Source of the DNA: MED-G105 sp039814575
Lineage (GTDB): Bacteria; Pseudomonadota; Alphaproteobacteria; Caulobacterales; Parvularculaceae
Direction of reading: 5' to 3'
Assembly: GCA_039814575.1 (NCBI GenBank)
Contig: JBCCAY010000009.1
Location: 1-64,000, forward strand
Length of the DNA stretch: 64,000 bases
A model generated the notes under the pieces. It ran no database searches. It was not told the origin of the DNA and saw nothing but the letters and a program-made list of their open reading frames with translations. Position 1 is the stretch's first letter. Each line of letters starts with the position of its first letter. This document shows positions 26,713 through 36,001 of this stretch, in pieces. The translations under genes and the position numbers were made by a program.

Positions 26713-26843
26713 CCATTCACCCCGCCGCCGCACGCCGCCTCAAACTCGAAGACCAAAACACCGGTCCTCAGAAACGAATCGCACCCCACGCGCGGTTCGC
26801 TTAAGCAACACGCTCAATTGACGCCAATTAAAGGCTTGTCACC

Positions 26844-28052
26844 CTAGTGCGTCGCAGAAACCGAAGATGACCCAAGTCCGGCGCCCGCCATAAGGGAAGC
26901 ATATACGCCGAGGGTCGCCGCTGTCATCGAAGAAATTGAATAATGCGCTGCAATATGCTCGCGCGCAGCCTCGCCCATAACCAAGCGTTGTTCATGGCGC
27001 ATGTTTAGCGCCTTCGTGATACCTATAGCCAACGCCGACGCTTCCCCCGGAGGCGTTAAGAACCCGGTTTGACCATCAAGGACGGTTTCGCGGGCGCCGC
27101 CATGGTCAGCAGCGATAACGATTCGCGCCATGGCGCCGGCTTCGGCCGCCACCCGCCCGAAGGCCTCCGGCCGAATCGCCGGCGACAAAACGAGATCAGC
27201 CAAGGCGAACACCGCCGGCATGTCTGAGACATGACCGACAAGGCGCACCTGGTCGGATAAACCGTACGCTGCGATTTCTCGCTCAAGACGATCCCGGTAA
27301 TCGCTGCGCCCTTGATCATCGCCAACAAGGATCAACGCCGCGTTTTTCGCAGACGGCGCCGTCTTCACAAACGCCGCAAACGCTTCGATCGCAACGCTCT
27401 GGCCTTTCCAGTCGGTCAGCCGCGCGGGCAAAACGATAACGGGAGCGGCCTCCGTGCCCTCAAGCCTCCATGCCGTGCGTAACGCTTCGACGCGCGGGCG
27501 ATCAACCACCGCTGGGTTAAATCGGTCGATATCAGCGCCGCGGGGAATGACGACCAAACGATCCTTCGCAACATTCCCGCCCGCCCGGATCGACGCCGCC
27601 GTGAACTCGGAGTTTGCGATAACCCGATCCGCCCGAGTCATGCTGGAGTTGTAATACCGCTTCAACGGGCCGGCCGACTTATAGGCCCCATGGTATGTCG
27701 TGACGAACGGGATCGTCGCACGCCGCGCGGCGAAGAACGCGCTCCAGGCCGGCGCCCGCGAGCGCGCATGGATGAGGTCGACCATCTCTTCACGGATGAT
27801 GCCGACGAGACGGCGCACATTCGCCGCCATGATAAGCGGGTTTTTCGAATGGACCGGCGTCTGGAGAACGACGCCGCCGGCGGCGCGAATATCGTCCGCG
27901 AGCCGGCCGCCGCGAGAAGCGACGAGCGCCCGTCCGCCGGCATCGATGATCGCCGCAGCGACTTCCAACGTGGTGCGTTCCGCCCCCCCGGCGTCAAGTT
28001 CGGGAATGACTTGCAAAATAGTCTTGCCCGAAAGGTCCGCCTTCGGTTTCAT
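26844..28052 (-). CDS. Glycosyltransferase family 4
   Basis: 402 residues from the ATG at 28052 with GGAG six bases upstream; the open frame reaches further but the extra sequence is not protein-like. GT-B fold: N-terminal acceptor half (LQVIPELDAGGAERTTLEVA, VTTYHGAYKS) and C-terminal donor half (VILPARLTDWKGQSVAIEAF, ALILVGDDQGRSDY, VRLVGHVSDMPAVFALADLV, then RPEAFGRVAAEAGAM with the catalytic-type E-x7-E). It probably adds a sugar to a cell-surface lipid or polysaccharide. A 15-bp tandem duplication lies 64 bases before its start. It likely forms a unit with the GT9 gene downstream. Confidence 0.88.
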   Translation of the reverse strand: MKPKADLSGKTILQVIPELDAGGAERTTLEVAAAIIDAGGRALVASRGGRLADDIRAAGGVVLQTPVHSKNPLIMAANVRRLVGIIREEMVDLIHARSRAPAWSAFFAARRATIPFVTTYHGAYKSAGPLKRYYNSSMTRADRVIANSEFTAASIRAGGNVAKDRLVVIPRGADIDRFNPAVVDRPRVEALRTAWRLEGTEAAPVIVLPARLTDWKGQSVAIEAFAAFVKTAPSAKNAALILVGDDQGRSDYRDRLEREIAAYGLSDQVRLVGHVSDMPAVFALADLVLSPAIRPEAFGRVAAEAGAMARIVIAADHGGARETVLDGQTGFLTPPGEASALAIGITKALNMRHEQRLVMGEAAREHIAAHYSISSMTAATLGVYASLMAGAGLGSSSVSATH

Positions 28053-28115
28053 GGAATCTCCGCTCAAACGCGCGCGTTCGGTCCTCGGCGCGGCATAAGC
28101 TATGGCGCTAAACGC

Positions 28116-28145
28116 CCAGGGGAGACAAGTCCAGGGGAGACAAGT
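28116..28145. repeat. Perfect 15-bp tandem duplication upstream of GT4 gene
   Basis: CCAGGGGAGACAAGT occurs twice head to tail. It lies in the gap between the divergent glycosyltransferase and alpha/beta hydrolase genes; an imperfect 17-bp duplication (GCCGCTGACGCC...) sits nearby at 28208-28240. Confidence 0.9.
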
Positions 28146-28262
28146 CAAAGGCCTCGCCTTAAGCGGCGACTTCGCCGAGACTACTATCGGCGCGTTGTCG
28201 CCAATGTGCCGCTGACGCCGATGAGCCGCTGACGCCCGATCAATAGGAATACGACACACACA

Positions 28263-28997
28263 ATGCCCCATCGCTTCTTAGACGGACCAAATGGACGCGT
28301 CGCCTACGAAAAAACGGACGGCGAAGGACCGTGCGTCGTCTGGCTCGGAGGGTTTCGCTCCGACATGACCGGCACGAAAGCGACGCATCTGGAGGCGTGG
28401 GCCCAAAACCGCGGTCGCGCTTTTCTGCGGTTTGACTATTCCGGTCACGGAGCGTCGGACGGCGAGTTTCGGGATGGCGCGATCAGCATCTGGCTCGACG
28501 ACGCCGCGGCCGCGATTGACGCTCTAACCGACGGACCGATTATTTTGGTAGGCTCATCCATGGGCGGTTGGATCGCCGGCCTGCTGACGCGCACATTATC
28601 GGACCGTCTCGCCGGCCTCGTTCTTATCGCGCCTGCGCCAGATTTTACAGAAACACTGATGTGGCCGAACCTCGGCCCCGGCGCGAGACGATCCATCGAA
28701 GAAGACGGCGCGTGCGCCTTGCCGTCACTGTACGACCAAGAACCAACCATCATCACCAAGAAACTGATCGAGGACGGACGGCGTAACCTTCTTCTCGGAG
28801 CGCCGCTTGCATACGATGGACCGGTACGGATTTTACAAGGCATGGCCGATCCGGAGGTGCCATGGCGACACGCCGTCCAGTTCGCCGAGACGATTACGTC
28901 GGACGATGTGCGGATCACTTTGACGAAGTCGGGCGACCATCGCCTTTCAACGCCGGACGATCTGCAACGGCTGACCGATACGCTCGACGCTCTTTAA
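28263..28997 (+). CDS. Alpha/beta hydrolase, acyl-thioesterase-like
   Basis: 244 residues, a compact alpha/beta hydrolase. Nucleophile elbow GSSMGG, acid in GMADPEVPW and His in SGDHRLS complete the Ser-Asp-His triad; the oxyanion area is WLGGFRSDMTG. The overall pattern resembles the ABHD10/palmitoyl-protein thioesterase-like branch of small cytosolic hydrolases, but the substrate is not known. AGGAA precedes the ATG. Divergent from the GT4 gene. Confidence 0.85.
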   Translation: MPHRFLDGPNGRVAYEKTDGEGPCVVWLGGFRSDMTGTKATHLEAWAQNRGRAFLRFDYSGHGASDGEFRDGAISIWLDDAAAAIDALTDGPIILVGSSMGGWIAGLLTRTLSDRLAGLVLIAPAPDFTETLMWPNLGPGARRSIEEDGACALPSLYDQEPTIITKKLIEDGRRNLLLGAPLAYDGPVRILQGMADPEVPWRHAVQFAETITSDDVRITLTKSGDHRLSTPDDLQRLTDTLDAL

Positions 28998-29148
28998 AGA
29001 ACCGGCCGAACAGCGCAGACACGCCGGCGCTGATTTGCAAGAGACAAAAGATCGTGCTTTTATGTCAGTGAAATTATTTTCATTCCATGATGGGCGCGAA
29101 GGGACTTTGCACGGGTTTTGTAGCGCTTTTTGAAGGGAAAGCCGCCCT

Positions 29149-30780
29149 GTGACAGATCTCCGTAAACTATGCTGCGCCTTTGCGGCGGCGATGCTTCTTT
29201 CCGCCTGCGGTTCAGATAATGACGCGTCGCCGCCAAACACGGGAACGCCAAGTACGGGGACGCCAAACGCAGCCGCATCGGAGACGGACGTCAACAGCGC
29301 ATCAAAAGCGCCCGGCCCTAGTAGCACGCTGAAAGAAACAGAGTGCGTAACGCCGGCGCTTAAGGCCGTAAATGCGAAGTGTTGGTCCCTAAACGTCGCA
29401 GAAAACCGCGATGCGCCGGACGGCAATCGCATCGTGCTTCCAGTCGGCGTTATTCATACAACAGACGATCCAGCGCAGCGTCCTGAAGATCCAATATTGT
29501 TTTTTGTCGGCGGAACGGCCGATAGCGCTTTAGCAAACGAAGACTATATAAGGCATTATCTTGATATGGCGGCGCCGCGGAGCCTTATCATTTGGGACAT
29601 GCGCGGATTATTCCATGCTCAACCGAACTTACAATGCCCCGACTTTGACCTACCCCAGAATATTCTGAACGCCTACGCGGGGTATCCGTCCTTTAGCGAT
29701 GAGCCTATTGCAGCGCGCGTGGAAGCCACCGGCCAAGACTATGCCGATTGCCTTGCAAAACTGCGCTCTGAAGGCGTTAACGTCGAGTTTTACAACGGCT
29801 TTGAGATGGCGCGCGATGCGGCTGATCTCATGCGGCTGCTCGGCTATGACACTTACAATGTCATGGGGCAATCCGCCGGCACGGGTCATGTTTTCAATTT
29901 CATTCAGTATTTTGACGATCACATTCGCGCGGCGATCTATGACGCCCCCTGGATCACGCAAGCTCGGGATCGTCCGGCGGTTAACATTCTTCACCAGGCA
30001 TATGATGACGCGCTTGATCTTTTAGAGCACTGTCGGAGGGACGATCCCAATTGCGCCGATATATTGCCGAACCCATCAGCGACGCTTATCGAAGCGCGCG
30101 CCCGTCTTGACCGCGAACCGTTTACAACAAATGTCACGTTACCGTCAGGAGAAGAGCGCGCCCTTGAATTCGACGGCTCTAAGCTTGTCGGTCGACTGTA
30201 TGGCGGTATGGACGGGGGATATGGCGACTTTCCACGCGTTCTGAAGACCGTTGCTGAAGGCGATTATCGTCTGTTACCTGATTTCTTTGATATTGAGAAC
30301 GCCGTCATCCCGCCGGAAAACGACCCTATTTGGACGCTTGGCGCCATGGCCGCCTATGAATGCGGCGACATGAACCGGGTCAAGCCGAGCAAAGCGGCGG
30401 TGATCAATATGTTTGAGAGAGAACCGGCGTTACTGTACGGGTTCGACACCGGCGCTTTCTGCTCATGGTGGGACGCCGAGACCAGCGCGCCTTTAGAACA
30501 CCATTCATGGTTCCAACACGATACGCCGTCGCTTGTGCTTGTCGGCGAAGCGGACCCCTGTTGTGGGCGTCAATATGGCGAACGACTGCATCGTCACAAC
30601 GATCTGGTTTACATTGCGGAGTTCGCCGGTCGCGGTCACAACTCGCGCGGTCGCGCCCTGTCTTCTGACGGGCGCCCCTGCCAGCGAGAAATTGTTTCTG
30701 AGTTCTTGTCAGACCCGAACCAAAAACCCGACATGTCTTGCCTCGCCGGCTATAAACGAGAGTGGAATTTAGCCCCGTAA
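29149..30780 (+). CDS. Alpha/beta hydrolase lipoprotein (TAP/prolyl-aminopeptidase-like)
   Basis: 543 residues. A signal peptide with lipobox (LLSAC, Cys20) is followed by a Ser/Thr/Pro/Asn-rich spacer of ~40 residues, then an alpha/beta hydrolase domain. The nucleophile elbow is VMGQSAGTG, the C-terminal acid lies near VLVGEADPCCG and the His in GRGHNSRG, matching the tripeptidyl aminopeptidase-like group. Many Cys residues in the mature part suggest disulfides. It is probably an outer-membrane-anchored peptidase or esterase in the periplasm. The GTG start follows GAAGGGAAAG at a slightly long distance. Single gene, convergent with ptsH. Confidence 0.8.
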   Translation: MTDLRKLCCAFAAAMLLSACGSDNDASPPNTGTPSTGTPNAAASETDVNSASKAPGPSSTLKETECVTPALKAVNAKCWSLNVAENRDAPDGNRIVLPVGVIHTTDDPAQRPEDPILFFVGGTADSALANEDYIRHYLDMAAPRSLIIWDMRGLFHAQPNLQCPDFDLPQNILNAYAGYPSFSDEPIAARVEATGQDYADCLAKLRSEGVNVEFYNGFEMARDAADLMRLLGYDTYNVMGQSAGTGHVFNFIQYFDDHIRAAIYDAPWITQARDRPAVNILHQAYDDALDLLEHCRRDDPNCADILPNPSATLIEARARLDREPFTTNVTLPSGEERALEFDGSKLVGRLYGGMDGGYGDFPRVLKTVAEGDYRLLPDFFDIENAVIPPENDPIWTLGAMAAYECGDMNRVKPSKAAVINMFEREPALLYGFDTGAFCSWWDAETSAPLEHHSWFQHDTPSLVLVGEADPCCGRQYGERLHRHNDLVYIAEFAGRGHNSRGRALSSDGRPCQREIVSEFLSDPNQKPDMSCLAGYKREWNLAP

Positions 30781-30803
30781 GGCTTGGAGACGAACGCAAA
30801 AAA

Positions 30804-31091
30804 TTAATCCGGTTCGCCGAACCGTTCCGCAACTAACCGTGACAGCGTCTCAATCGCTTCTCGGGCCTGACGCCCGGTTGCGCTGATCGTAATCTCAGTC
30901 CCCTTGCCGGCGCCGAGCATCAACAGCCCCATAATCGAGCAGCCGCCAACCTCTTCCTCGCCGCGCCGAACACGCACGCGCGCATCCCACGAGCCGGCGA
31001 CAGCGCAAAACTTCGCCGACGCTCGGGCGTGAAGCCCCTTTCGGTTGACGATTAGCACCGTCTGTTCAACCGGCTCGACCGTTTCACTCAC
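30804..31091 (-). CDS. ptsH: HPr phosphocarrier protein of the regulatory PTS
   Basis: 95 residues, with ~8 extra at the N-terminus compared with E. coli HPr. The phosphorylated His lies in NRKGLHARASAKF and the HPr-kinase target Ser in GGCSIMGLLMLGA. It receives phosphate from enzyme I and passes it to the EIIA encoded upstream, and HprK can phosphorylate the serine. No sugar-transporting EIIB/C genes are nearby, so this is a regulatory system, as usual in alphaproteobacteria. GTG start; last gene of the chvI-chvG-hprK-EIIA-ptsH operon. Confidence 0.95.
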   Translation of the reverse strand: MSETVEPVEQTVLIVNRKGLHARASAKFCAVAGSWDARVRVRRGEEEVGGCSIMGLLMLGAGKGTEITISATGRQAREAIETLSRLVAERFGEPD

Positions 31092-31126
31092 TGAAGGCCG
31101 TTCCCCATCGTTCTACTAAAGCGCGG

Positions 31127-31540
31127 TCAATTGTCGCCGCCTTCGCCCGACAACACCCAAGACGCCACATTGATATATTTCCGACCGGCTTCATGGGCCG
31201 CGGCGACAGCGTCGGCCAGGTTTTTCTCCTCACGCACTGAGGCGAGCTTGATCAGAAGCGGCAGGTTGACGCCGGCGATCACCTCTGCGTTCGCCTTTTC
31301 CATCACCGAGATGGCCAAATTGGACGGCGTTCCACCAAACATGTCGGTGAGAATAATAACGCCGGAACCATCGTCGACGTTCTGCGCGGATGTCAGAATG
31401 TCCGTACGCCGCTTTTCCATATCATCGTCCGCGCCGATGGAGACCGCGACGATCTTATCTTGCGGACCGACCACATGCTCCGCTGCTGCGACGAGTTCTT
31501 CCGCCAGGCGGCCATGGGAAACAACAACAATGCCAATCAC
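31127..31540 (-). CDS. PTS mannose-family EIIA component (regulatory)
   Basis: 137 residues. The phospho-accepting His is His9 in GIVVVSHGRLAEEL, and TDMFGGTPSNLA is the family signature. It has only the EIIA domain, without EIIB, typical of the EIIA(Man)-like regulator in alphaproteobacteria. It probably signals the phosphorylation state of HPr to other proteins. GTG start; 23 bases after hprK and 35 before ptsH on the same strand. Confidence 0.94.
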   Translation of the reverse strand: MIGIVVVSHGRLAEELVAAAEHVVGPQDKIVAVSIGADDDMEKRRTDILTSAQNVDDGSGVIILTDMFGGTPSNLAISVMEKANAEVIAGVNLPLLIKLASVREEKNLADAVAAAHEAGRKYINVASWVLSGEGGDN

Positions 31541-31563
31541 GGCGATGCGCTCCGTTCGATTAA

Positions 31564-32103
31564 TCAGAAGCGGGTATTCCTGCCCGCGTCGTCGATTTTG
31601 TCCACTAAAATCGACCGCGCCAACGCGACAAGACGCGCGCCGGCGGCCGGCGCATCAACCTTAAAAGGGTACAGCGGCGTCGGCGCGGCCTGCGCCAAGG
31701 GGTGGAAAAGACCGGGTTCTGGAACCCGGGTCGTCGGCGCGGAGAGGTCCACTGCGAGTAAGACAGACGTTTCTGGCGTCATAACAATCGGCGTCGGGCC
31801 AAGCCCCCGCACTTCGATGAGACCGGATAGCCGCGAGGGGGCTCTCGCCACTATTCGCCCGCGATCGACTCGCAAATGCACGACGTCGTCAGCGACAAGC
31901 CGCGTCCTGCGATATGGACAAGCATTGACGGCGTTGAGCGCCAAAAGGGACTTGCCGCTGCCCGACGGCCCCAGGACAATAACGCCGACAAGCGGTCCAT
32001 CGAGATCCACCGCCAACGCCAGAGCGACGCCATGCAATTTCTGAGCGCCGGCATTGTCGTGCGCCGCCTTTTCGGCGTCAGCATATTCTTGGCGCTCGGT
32101 CAT
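31564..32103 (-). CDS. hprK: Short HPr kinase/phosphorylase
   Basis: 179 residues, about half the length of Firmicutes HprK. It lacks the N-terminal domain and keeps only the catalytic part, as usual in alphaproteobacteria. Motifs: QKLHGVALALAVD, the P-loop LGPSGSGKS, RLVADDVVHL, and the capsule signature GLIEVRGLG. It phosphorylates or dephosphorylates the regulatory serine of HPr. Its ATG overlaps the chvG stop by four bases, so the sensor kinase and HprK are translationally coupled. Confidence 0.92.
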   Translation of the reverse strand: MTERQEYADAEKAAHDNAGAQKLHGVALALAVDLDGPLVGVIVLGPSGSGKSLLALNAVNACPYRRTRLVADDVVHLRVDRGRIVARAPSRLSGLIEVRGLGPTPIVMTPETSVLLAVDLSAPTTRVPEPGLFHPLAQAAPTPLYPFKVDAPAAGARLVALARSILVDKIDDAGRNTRF

Positions 32104-33983
32104 CCGGCGAGCGGTAATTCAACGATGAAACGAGCGCCGAGGACAGTGTCGGCGGCGCTGTCGGGGGTATGAGCGCTTCCCGGTCCCACCGCTTGCAGGC
32201 GATTTTCGGCCCATACGCGGCCGCCATGGGACTCAGCGATCTGCCGACAGATCGCGAGACCGAGACCGGAATTATTGCCGAATGACGCGCCGACCGGCCG
32301 CTTGGTGTAGAAGCGCGAGAATATCTTCTCGAGCGACTCTTGCGGCACACCGGGCCCTTCATCTTCAACATAGATGCGCGCACGCCGCGGGCGCACGCCG
32401 CCCGTTAAGAGACGCACACGCACATTTCCACCTTCCGGCGAAAACGATTTTGCATTGTCAACGAGGTTGCGGAACACCTGCCCTAGGGCAGAGGCGTTGC
32501 CGATCAGATAAGCGGCCTCAGACGACGCGTCGAAACTGACAGTGGCCTCACCATCTTTACGCGTCGTTTTATAAAGCTCGACAATGTCCGACAGCAATTG
32601 ATTGAGATCGACGCCTTCGCGGGTCTCGCGCGCCAGTTCAGCGTCGAGGCGCGAGGCGTTGGAAATGTCCGTAATAAGACGGTCCATGCGGGCGACGTCT
32701 TGCTTGATGACGCCCATCAGCTTGTCGCGCGCTTCGGGCTTTTTCGCGATTTCGAGTGTTTCGGTGGCGCTGCGGATGGACGTCAGCGGATTTTTCAATT
32801 CATGGGCGACGTCGGCCGCGAAAGTCTCGATCGCGTCGATCCGGTCGTACGTGGCTTGCGTCATCGCTTTTAGGGCGCCGGAAAGCTCGCCGATTTCGTC
32901 ATGGCGATAGGTGAAATCCGGAATACGCGCCCGGCCCGCCGCGGAGATGCCTTCCCGGACTTTATCAGCGGCGATGGCCAATTGTCGGATCGGCTGCGCA
33001 ATCGCCGCTGTCAGTAAGAGCGAAGAAAGGATCGCTGCTAATATCGCCAGTCCAAAAAACGGCAAGATCGCCGTGCGCGACTTCCCCACGAGTTCGTCAA
33101 TGCCGCCAATCTCCGACGTGACGACGCCGTAAACCGCATGGACGCGGCGAATGGGAATGGACACCGAGGCCACAAGCTCGCCGTTTTCGTCGAGACGCAC
33201 CCAGGCAAAACCACGGCTTTCCGCTTGCGCCGGCGACAAGATCGCCTCGGTCAATTCCTGTTCTATGGTGCGCGCCGCGGCGGCGCGCCGGAAGCGGCCG
33301 GTCATAAAGCGGCGAAGAACCGTCTCCGCGGCTTCGCCAATGCGCCATTGGGCGCTTTCAGGGGTCGCTTCTTGAATGGGCGCGAGTTCAACGAGTTTAA
33401 TTTTGTCCTCGCGTAGAACGACGTCGTCCAGCAATAGCGCATTAGCGTCGGCAATGGTCTGCACGCCGCCTTCAGGCGCACGAAATATCCGTATACGTCC
33501 CTCGAAACTGTCCCAAATCCGGTTGAAGACGACCCGCACGTCTTCTTCGCGCAAATCGCGCGCACAGATGGAGACAGGCGCGGTCTCAGCAACGCCTTCT
33601 CCGGCGAACACTGGTTGATCGATAGGGGCGCACCCTTCCGCGTCAATCGCTACTTGCGCGAGGACATCAGCGACAATTTGGGCTTGAGCGCGTACACCTT
33701 CCAGTTTGGCGAAGACGAGGTTCTCGCGATATTCGGTGACCGCGAACGATCCAAGCAATAAGATAATAAGGCCGACGAGGTTAGCGATCGCAATCGTGAA
33801 GGTCAGTCGCGACACCGCGAACGGACGCGACCGGCGCCGTTCGAGATTTTGTTGGGACGTGAGTTTGGATTTCGATTGGCGTTTTGATTGAGCGCCGTCA
33901 TCACCGCCCCCTAGACGCGGGTCGGCCCTCAAAACGCCGGAGGCCGCCCCCGGTTCATCAGCCGTATCCGCCCCGTCGCCCAC
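32100..33983 (-). CDS. chvG: Sensor histidine kinase ChvG/ExoS type
   Basis: 627 residues from the GTG at 33983, which has AAGGA eight bases upstream and sits just after the chvI stop; an ATG at 34025 would add 14 residues and overlap chvI by 32 bases. A cytoplasmic, disordered N-terminus precedes TM1 (FTIAIANLVGLIILLLGSFA), a ~210-residue periplasmic sensor, TM2 (LPFFGLAILAAILSSLLL), HAMP, and the kinase core with H-box FAADVAHELKNPLTSIRSA, N-box FRNLVDNAKSF and G-boxes DEGPGVP and NNSGLGLAI. ChvG responds to acid and envelope conditions and phosphorylates ChvI. Coupled to hprK downstream. Confidence 0.93.
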   Translation of the reverse strand: MGDGADTADEPGAASGVLRADPRLGGGDDGAQSKRQSKSKLTSQQNLERRRSRPFAVSRLTFTIAIANLVGLIILLLGSFAVTEYRENLVFAKLEGVRAQAQIVADVLAQVAIDAEGCAPIDQPVFAGEGVAETAPVSICARDLREEDVRVVFNRIWDSFEGRIRIFRAPEGGVQTIADANALLLDDVVLREDKIKLVELAPIQEATPESAQWRIGEAAETVLRRFMTGRFRRAAAARTIEQELTEAILSPAQAESRGFAWVRLDENGELVASVSIPIRRVHAVYGVVTSEIGGIDELVGKSRTAILPFFGLAILAAILSSLLLTAAIAQPIRQLAIAADKVREGISAAGRARIPDFTYRHDEIGELSGALKAMTQATYDRIDAIETFAADVAHELKNPLTSIRSATETLEIAKKPEARDKLMGVIKQDVARMDRLITDISNASRLDAELARETREGVDLNQLLSDIVELYKTTRKDGEATVSFDASSEAAYLIGNASALGQVFRNLVDNAKSFSPEGGNVRVRLLTGGVRPRRARIYVEDEGPGVPQESLEKIFSRFYTKRPVGASFGNNSGLGLAICRQIAESHGGRVWAENRLQAVGPGSAHTPDSAADTVLGARFIVELPLAG

Positions 33984-33993
33984 TGAATCGTCC

Positions 33994-34689
33994 TTAGGCT
34001 TCTTTGTATTTGTAGCCAACGCCATAGAGGGTCTCGATGGCGTCGAACTCTTTATCGGTCATACGGAATTTCTTCCGTATGCGTTTAATATGGCTGTCGA
34101 TAGTGCGATCGTCCACATAGATCTGGTCGTCATAAGCCGCGTCCATCAAGGAATCCCGCGTCTTCACGAATCCGGGGCGTTGGGCGAGCGCCTCAAGGAT
34201 GAGGAACTCGGTGACCGTAAGCGTCACGCCCTCGCCTTTCCATTGGCAGGAATGGCGCATGGGATCGAGGGTGAGATCGCCACGGCGGACGATTTGTTTC
34301 TCTTCTTCTGGGCTCGGCTGCGGGCTCGCTTGGCGGCGGCGCAAGACAGCCTTCACGCGCTCCAACAGCAAGCGCTGGGAAAACGGCTTTTTGACATAAT
34401 CGTCCGCGCCCATGGTGAGGCCGAGCACTTCATCGATCTCTTCGTCTTTCGAGGTCAGGAAAATCAGCGGCAAATCGGAGCTTTGGCGCACCCGACGCAA
34501 CAGCTCCATGCCGTCCATGGTCGGCATTTTAATGTCAGAAACCACAAGATCTGGCGGACCGGCATTGATCGCCTCCAGGGCCGCCGCGCCGTCTTCATAG
34601 GTTTTGACCGTGTGCCCCTCGGCCTCAAACGCCATGGACACGGAGGTGAGAATATTCTGATCGTCATCAACAAGTATGATGGTAGCCAT
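33994..34689 (-). CDS. chvI: Response regulator ChvI type
   Basis: 231 residues. The receiver domain (1-120) has the acidic pocket DDD at 8-10, phospho-acceptor Asp52 (VVSDIKMPTMDG), Thr in FLTSK and Lys in VKKPF. An OmpR-type winged-helix DNA-binding domain follows (ILEALAQRPGFVKTRDSLMD, YVDDRTIDSHIKRIRKKF). Partner of ChvG; the pair governs envelope, exopolysaccharide and acid-response genes in related bacteria. AAGGA precedes the ATG by nine bases. First gene of the operon; a near-perfect 18-bp tandem duplication occupies 34712-34747, right in its presumed promoter or leader. Confidence 0.95.
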   Translation of the reverse strand: MATIILVDDDQNILTSVSMAFEAEGHTVKTYEDGAAALEAINAGPPDLVVSDIKMPTMDGMELLRRVRQSSDLPLIFLTSKDEEIDEVLGLTMGADDYVKKPFSQRLLLERVKAVLRRRQASPQPSPEEEKQIVRRGDLTLDPMRHSCQWKGEGVTLTVTEFLILEALAQRPGFVKTRDSLMDAAYDDQIYVDDRTIDSHIKRIRKKFRMTDKEFDAIETLYGVGYKYKEA

Positions 34690-34711
34690 GGCGCTCGGTC
34701 CTTTTTCCGTC

Positions 34712-34747
34712 CTATTGGTGCGCGCTTCCCTATTGGCGCGCGCTTCG
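34712..34747. repeat. Near-perfect 18-bp tandem duplication upstream of chvI
   Basis: CTATTGGTGCGCGCTTCC is followed directly by CTATTGGCGCGCGCTTCG (16 of 18 identical). It starts 23 bases before the chvI ATG. Confidence 0.85.
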
Positions 34748-34893
34748 ATGAGACAACAACACGCCGCCCATCTCCGCTTTTTTCAGCCCCTTGTTTGCCC
34801 CATTCGTTTGGCGCCGGAAAGGCGCCCGTTCGGCGCCAAAAGGGCGTTAAAAAGGCCGAATGCGTTCTTTAGGTCCACCCTTCACGACGGCCC

Positions 34894-35193
34894 TCAAGAT
34901 CGCTTGGCCGCCGCTTTTTCGATAACCTTGGCGAGCTTTGCGTCTTTCACCGACAATCCACCAGCGTCGTGGGTCGTCAGCGTAATCGCCACACGATTAT
35001 AGACATTCGACCATTCCGGGTGGTGATCGGCTTTGTCCGCCGCCAAGGCGATTTCTGTCATGAACCCCCATGCCTCGGCGAAATCACTAAACTTGAAGGT
35101 CTTTTCGGCGGCGTCTCGGTCCGCTGTCGGCGCCCAGCCGGAAAACTCTTCAAAAAACGCCGTGCGCTCGGCGGCTGAAAACTTCTCGGTCAT
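34894..35193 (-). CDS. Pterin-4a-carbinolamine dehydratase
   Basis: 99 residues, normal size. The family signature is seen as ADHHPEWSNVYNRV, with the catalytic histidines, preceded by FKFSDFAEAWGFMTEIA and followed by a typical TTHDAGGLSVKD. It dehydrates 4a-hydroxytetrahydrobiopterin in the phenylalanine hydroxylase cycle and may also act as a moonlighting protein (DCoH). No phhA gene is next to it. Single gene with its own AAAGGA. Confidence 0.94.
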   Translation of the reverse strand: MTEKFSAAERTAFFEEFSGWAPTADRDAAEKTFKFSDFAEAWGFMTEIALAADKADHHPEWSNVYNRVAITLTTHDAGGLSVKDAKLAKVIEKAAAKRS

Positions 35194-35288
35194 TAGTAGA
35201 AATTTCCTTTCACCATCAAGCTATTAGCATGACGGCTCCATCCCGGCCAGACAGACCTTTAAAGATGCTCAATGGATAAACTCGGCGT

Positions 35289-35900
35289 TCAATCAGCGAA
35301 CGCAGCCTTTAAGGCCGCCACCATCGCCGGATCGGCGTCGAGCGGCATCACGAACCCGATCTCAGAAAACTCACCGGCAACGCCGTTCACATCGACATGG
35401 CCATAAAGTTCGACAGAAATGGACGGCGCGACGCCCGCCGCGTCCAGTTCCTTCGTCATCTCCGGATAGACCTTCATCGGCCCCACCCAAAAAGACGCCA
35501 CATTCTTAAAGGGAAACGTGCTTGTCAGCGCCTCAGACGCCGGCAATTCGAACGACGGCATCGTTGCGAGGGGCGCCGTTTTCATCGACTCATCCATGGC
35601 GTCGATGCGGCACCCAAGAAGCGTCCGCTTCTGATCGTCGGGCGCGCCCGGCGGGTCGAGATAAACAGCGAGACTGTGGCAAGTGTCGACGCCGCGCGTC
35701 GCCGCCGTTTCCAAAAACGCCGTCCAACTCTCTGACAGCTTAGAGTACGGCCCCGTATGCGTTCCATAAACGAAGGAGACCGGGCCGAACTGGCTCCGCT
35801 CCACCGTAACGGATTTCAATGCGCCGAGATAAACCGCAAATCCCGCGATGGCGACGATAAGCGCTCCCAATAGAAACAGAATAATACGAATAACGCCCAC
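35289..35900 (-). CDS. Membrane-anchored GyrI-like domain protein
   Basis: 203 residues from the GTG at 35900, which has GGGAG seven bases upstream; a TTG at 35945 is less likely. An N-terminal membrane helix (IRIILFLLGALIVAIAGFAV) precedes a GyrI-like small-molecule-binding domain (YGTHTGPYSKLSESWTAF near its start; YPEMTKELDAAGV). This fold occurs in effector domains of AraC/MerR regulators and in stand-alone binders. Here the domain probably faces the periplasm. The ligand is unknown. Confidence 0.7.
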   Translation of the reverse strand: MGVIRIILFLLGALIVAIAGFAVYLGALKSVTVERSQFGPVSFVYGTHTGPYSKLSESWTAFLETAATRGVDTCHSLAVYLDPPGAPDDQKRTLLGCRIDAMDESMKTAPLATMPSFELPASEALTSTFPFKNVASFWVGPMKVYPEMTKELDAAGVAPSISVELYGHVDVNGVAGEFSEIGFVMPLDADPAMVAALKAAFAD

Positions 35901-36001
35901 GACCGTTCTCCCTTTCGGTTCAGAGTTGTTTTTACCAGTCCGCAAGCACGATGAATAGGCACAGAAATAGAAACAACCAGAACGTCGACGGCGCCGTACT
36001 C

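Noticed and set aside
35941..36001. Hydrophobic short minus-strand frame between the DinB and GyrI-like genes
   Set aside because: It encodes a membrane-like helix but has no start codon in frame before the DinB stop region, so I cannot support it as a gene.
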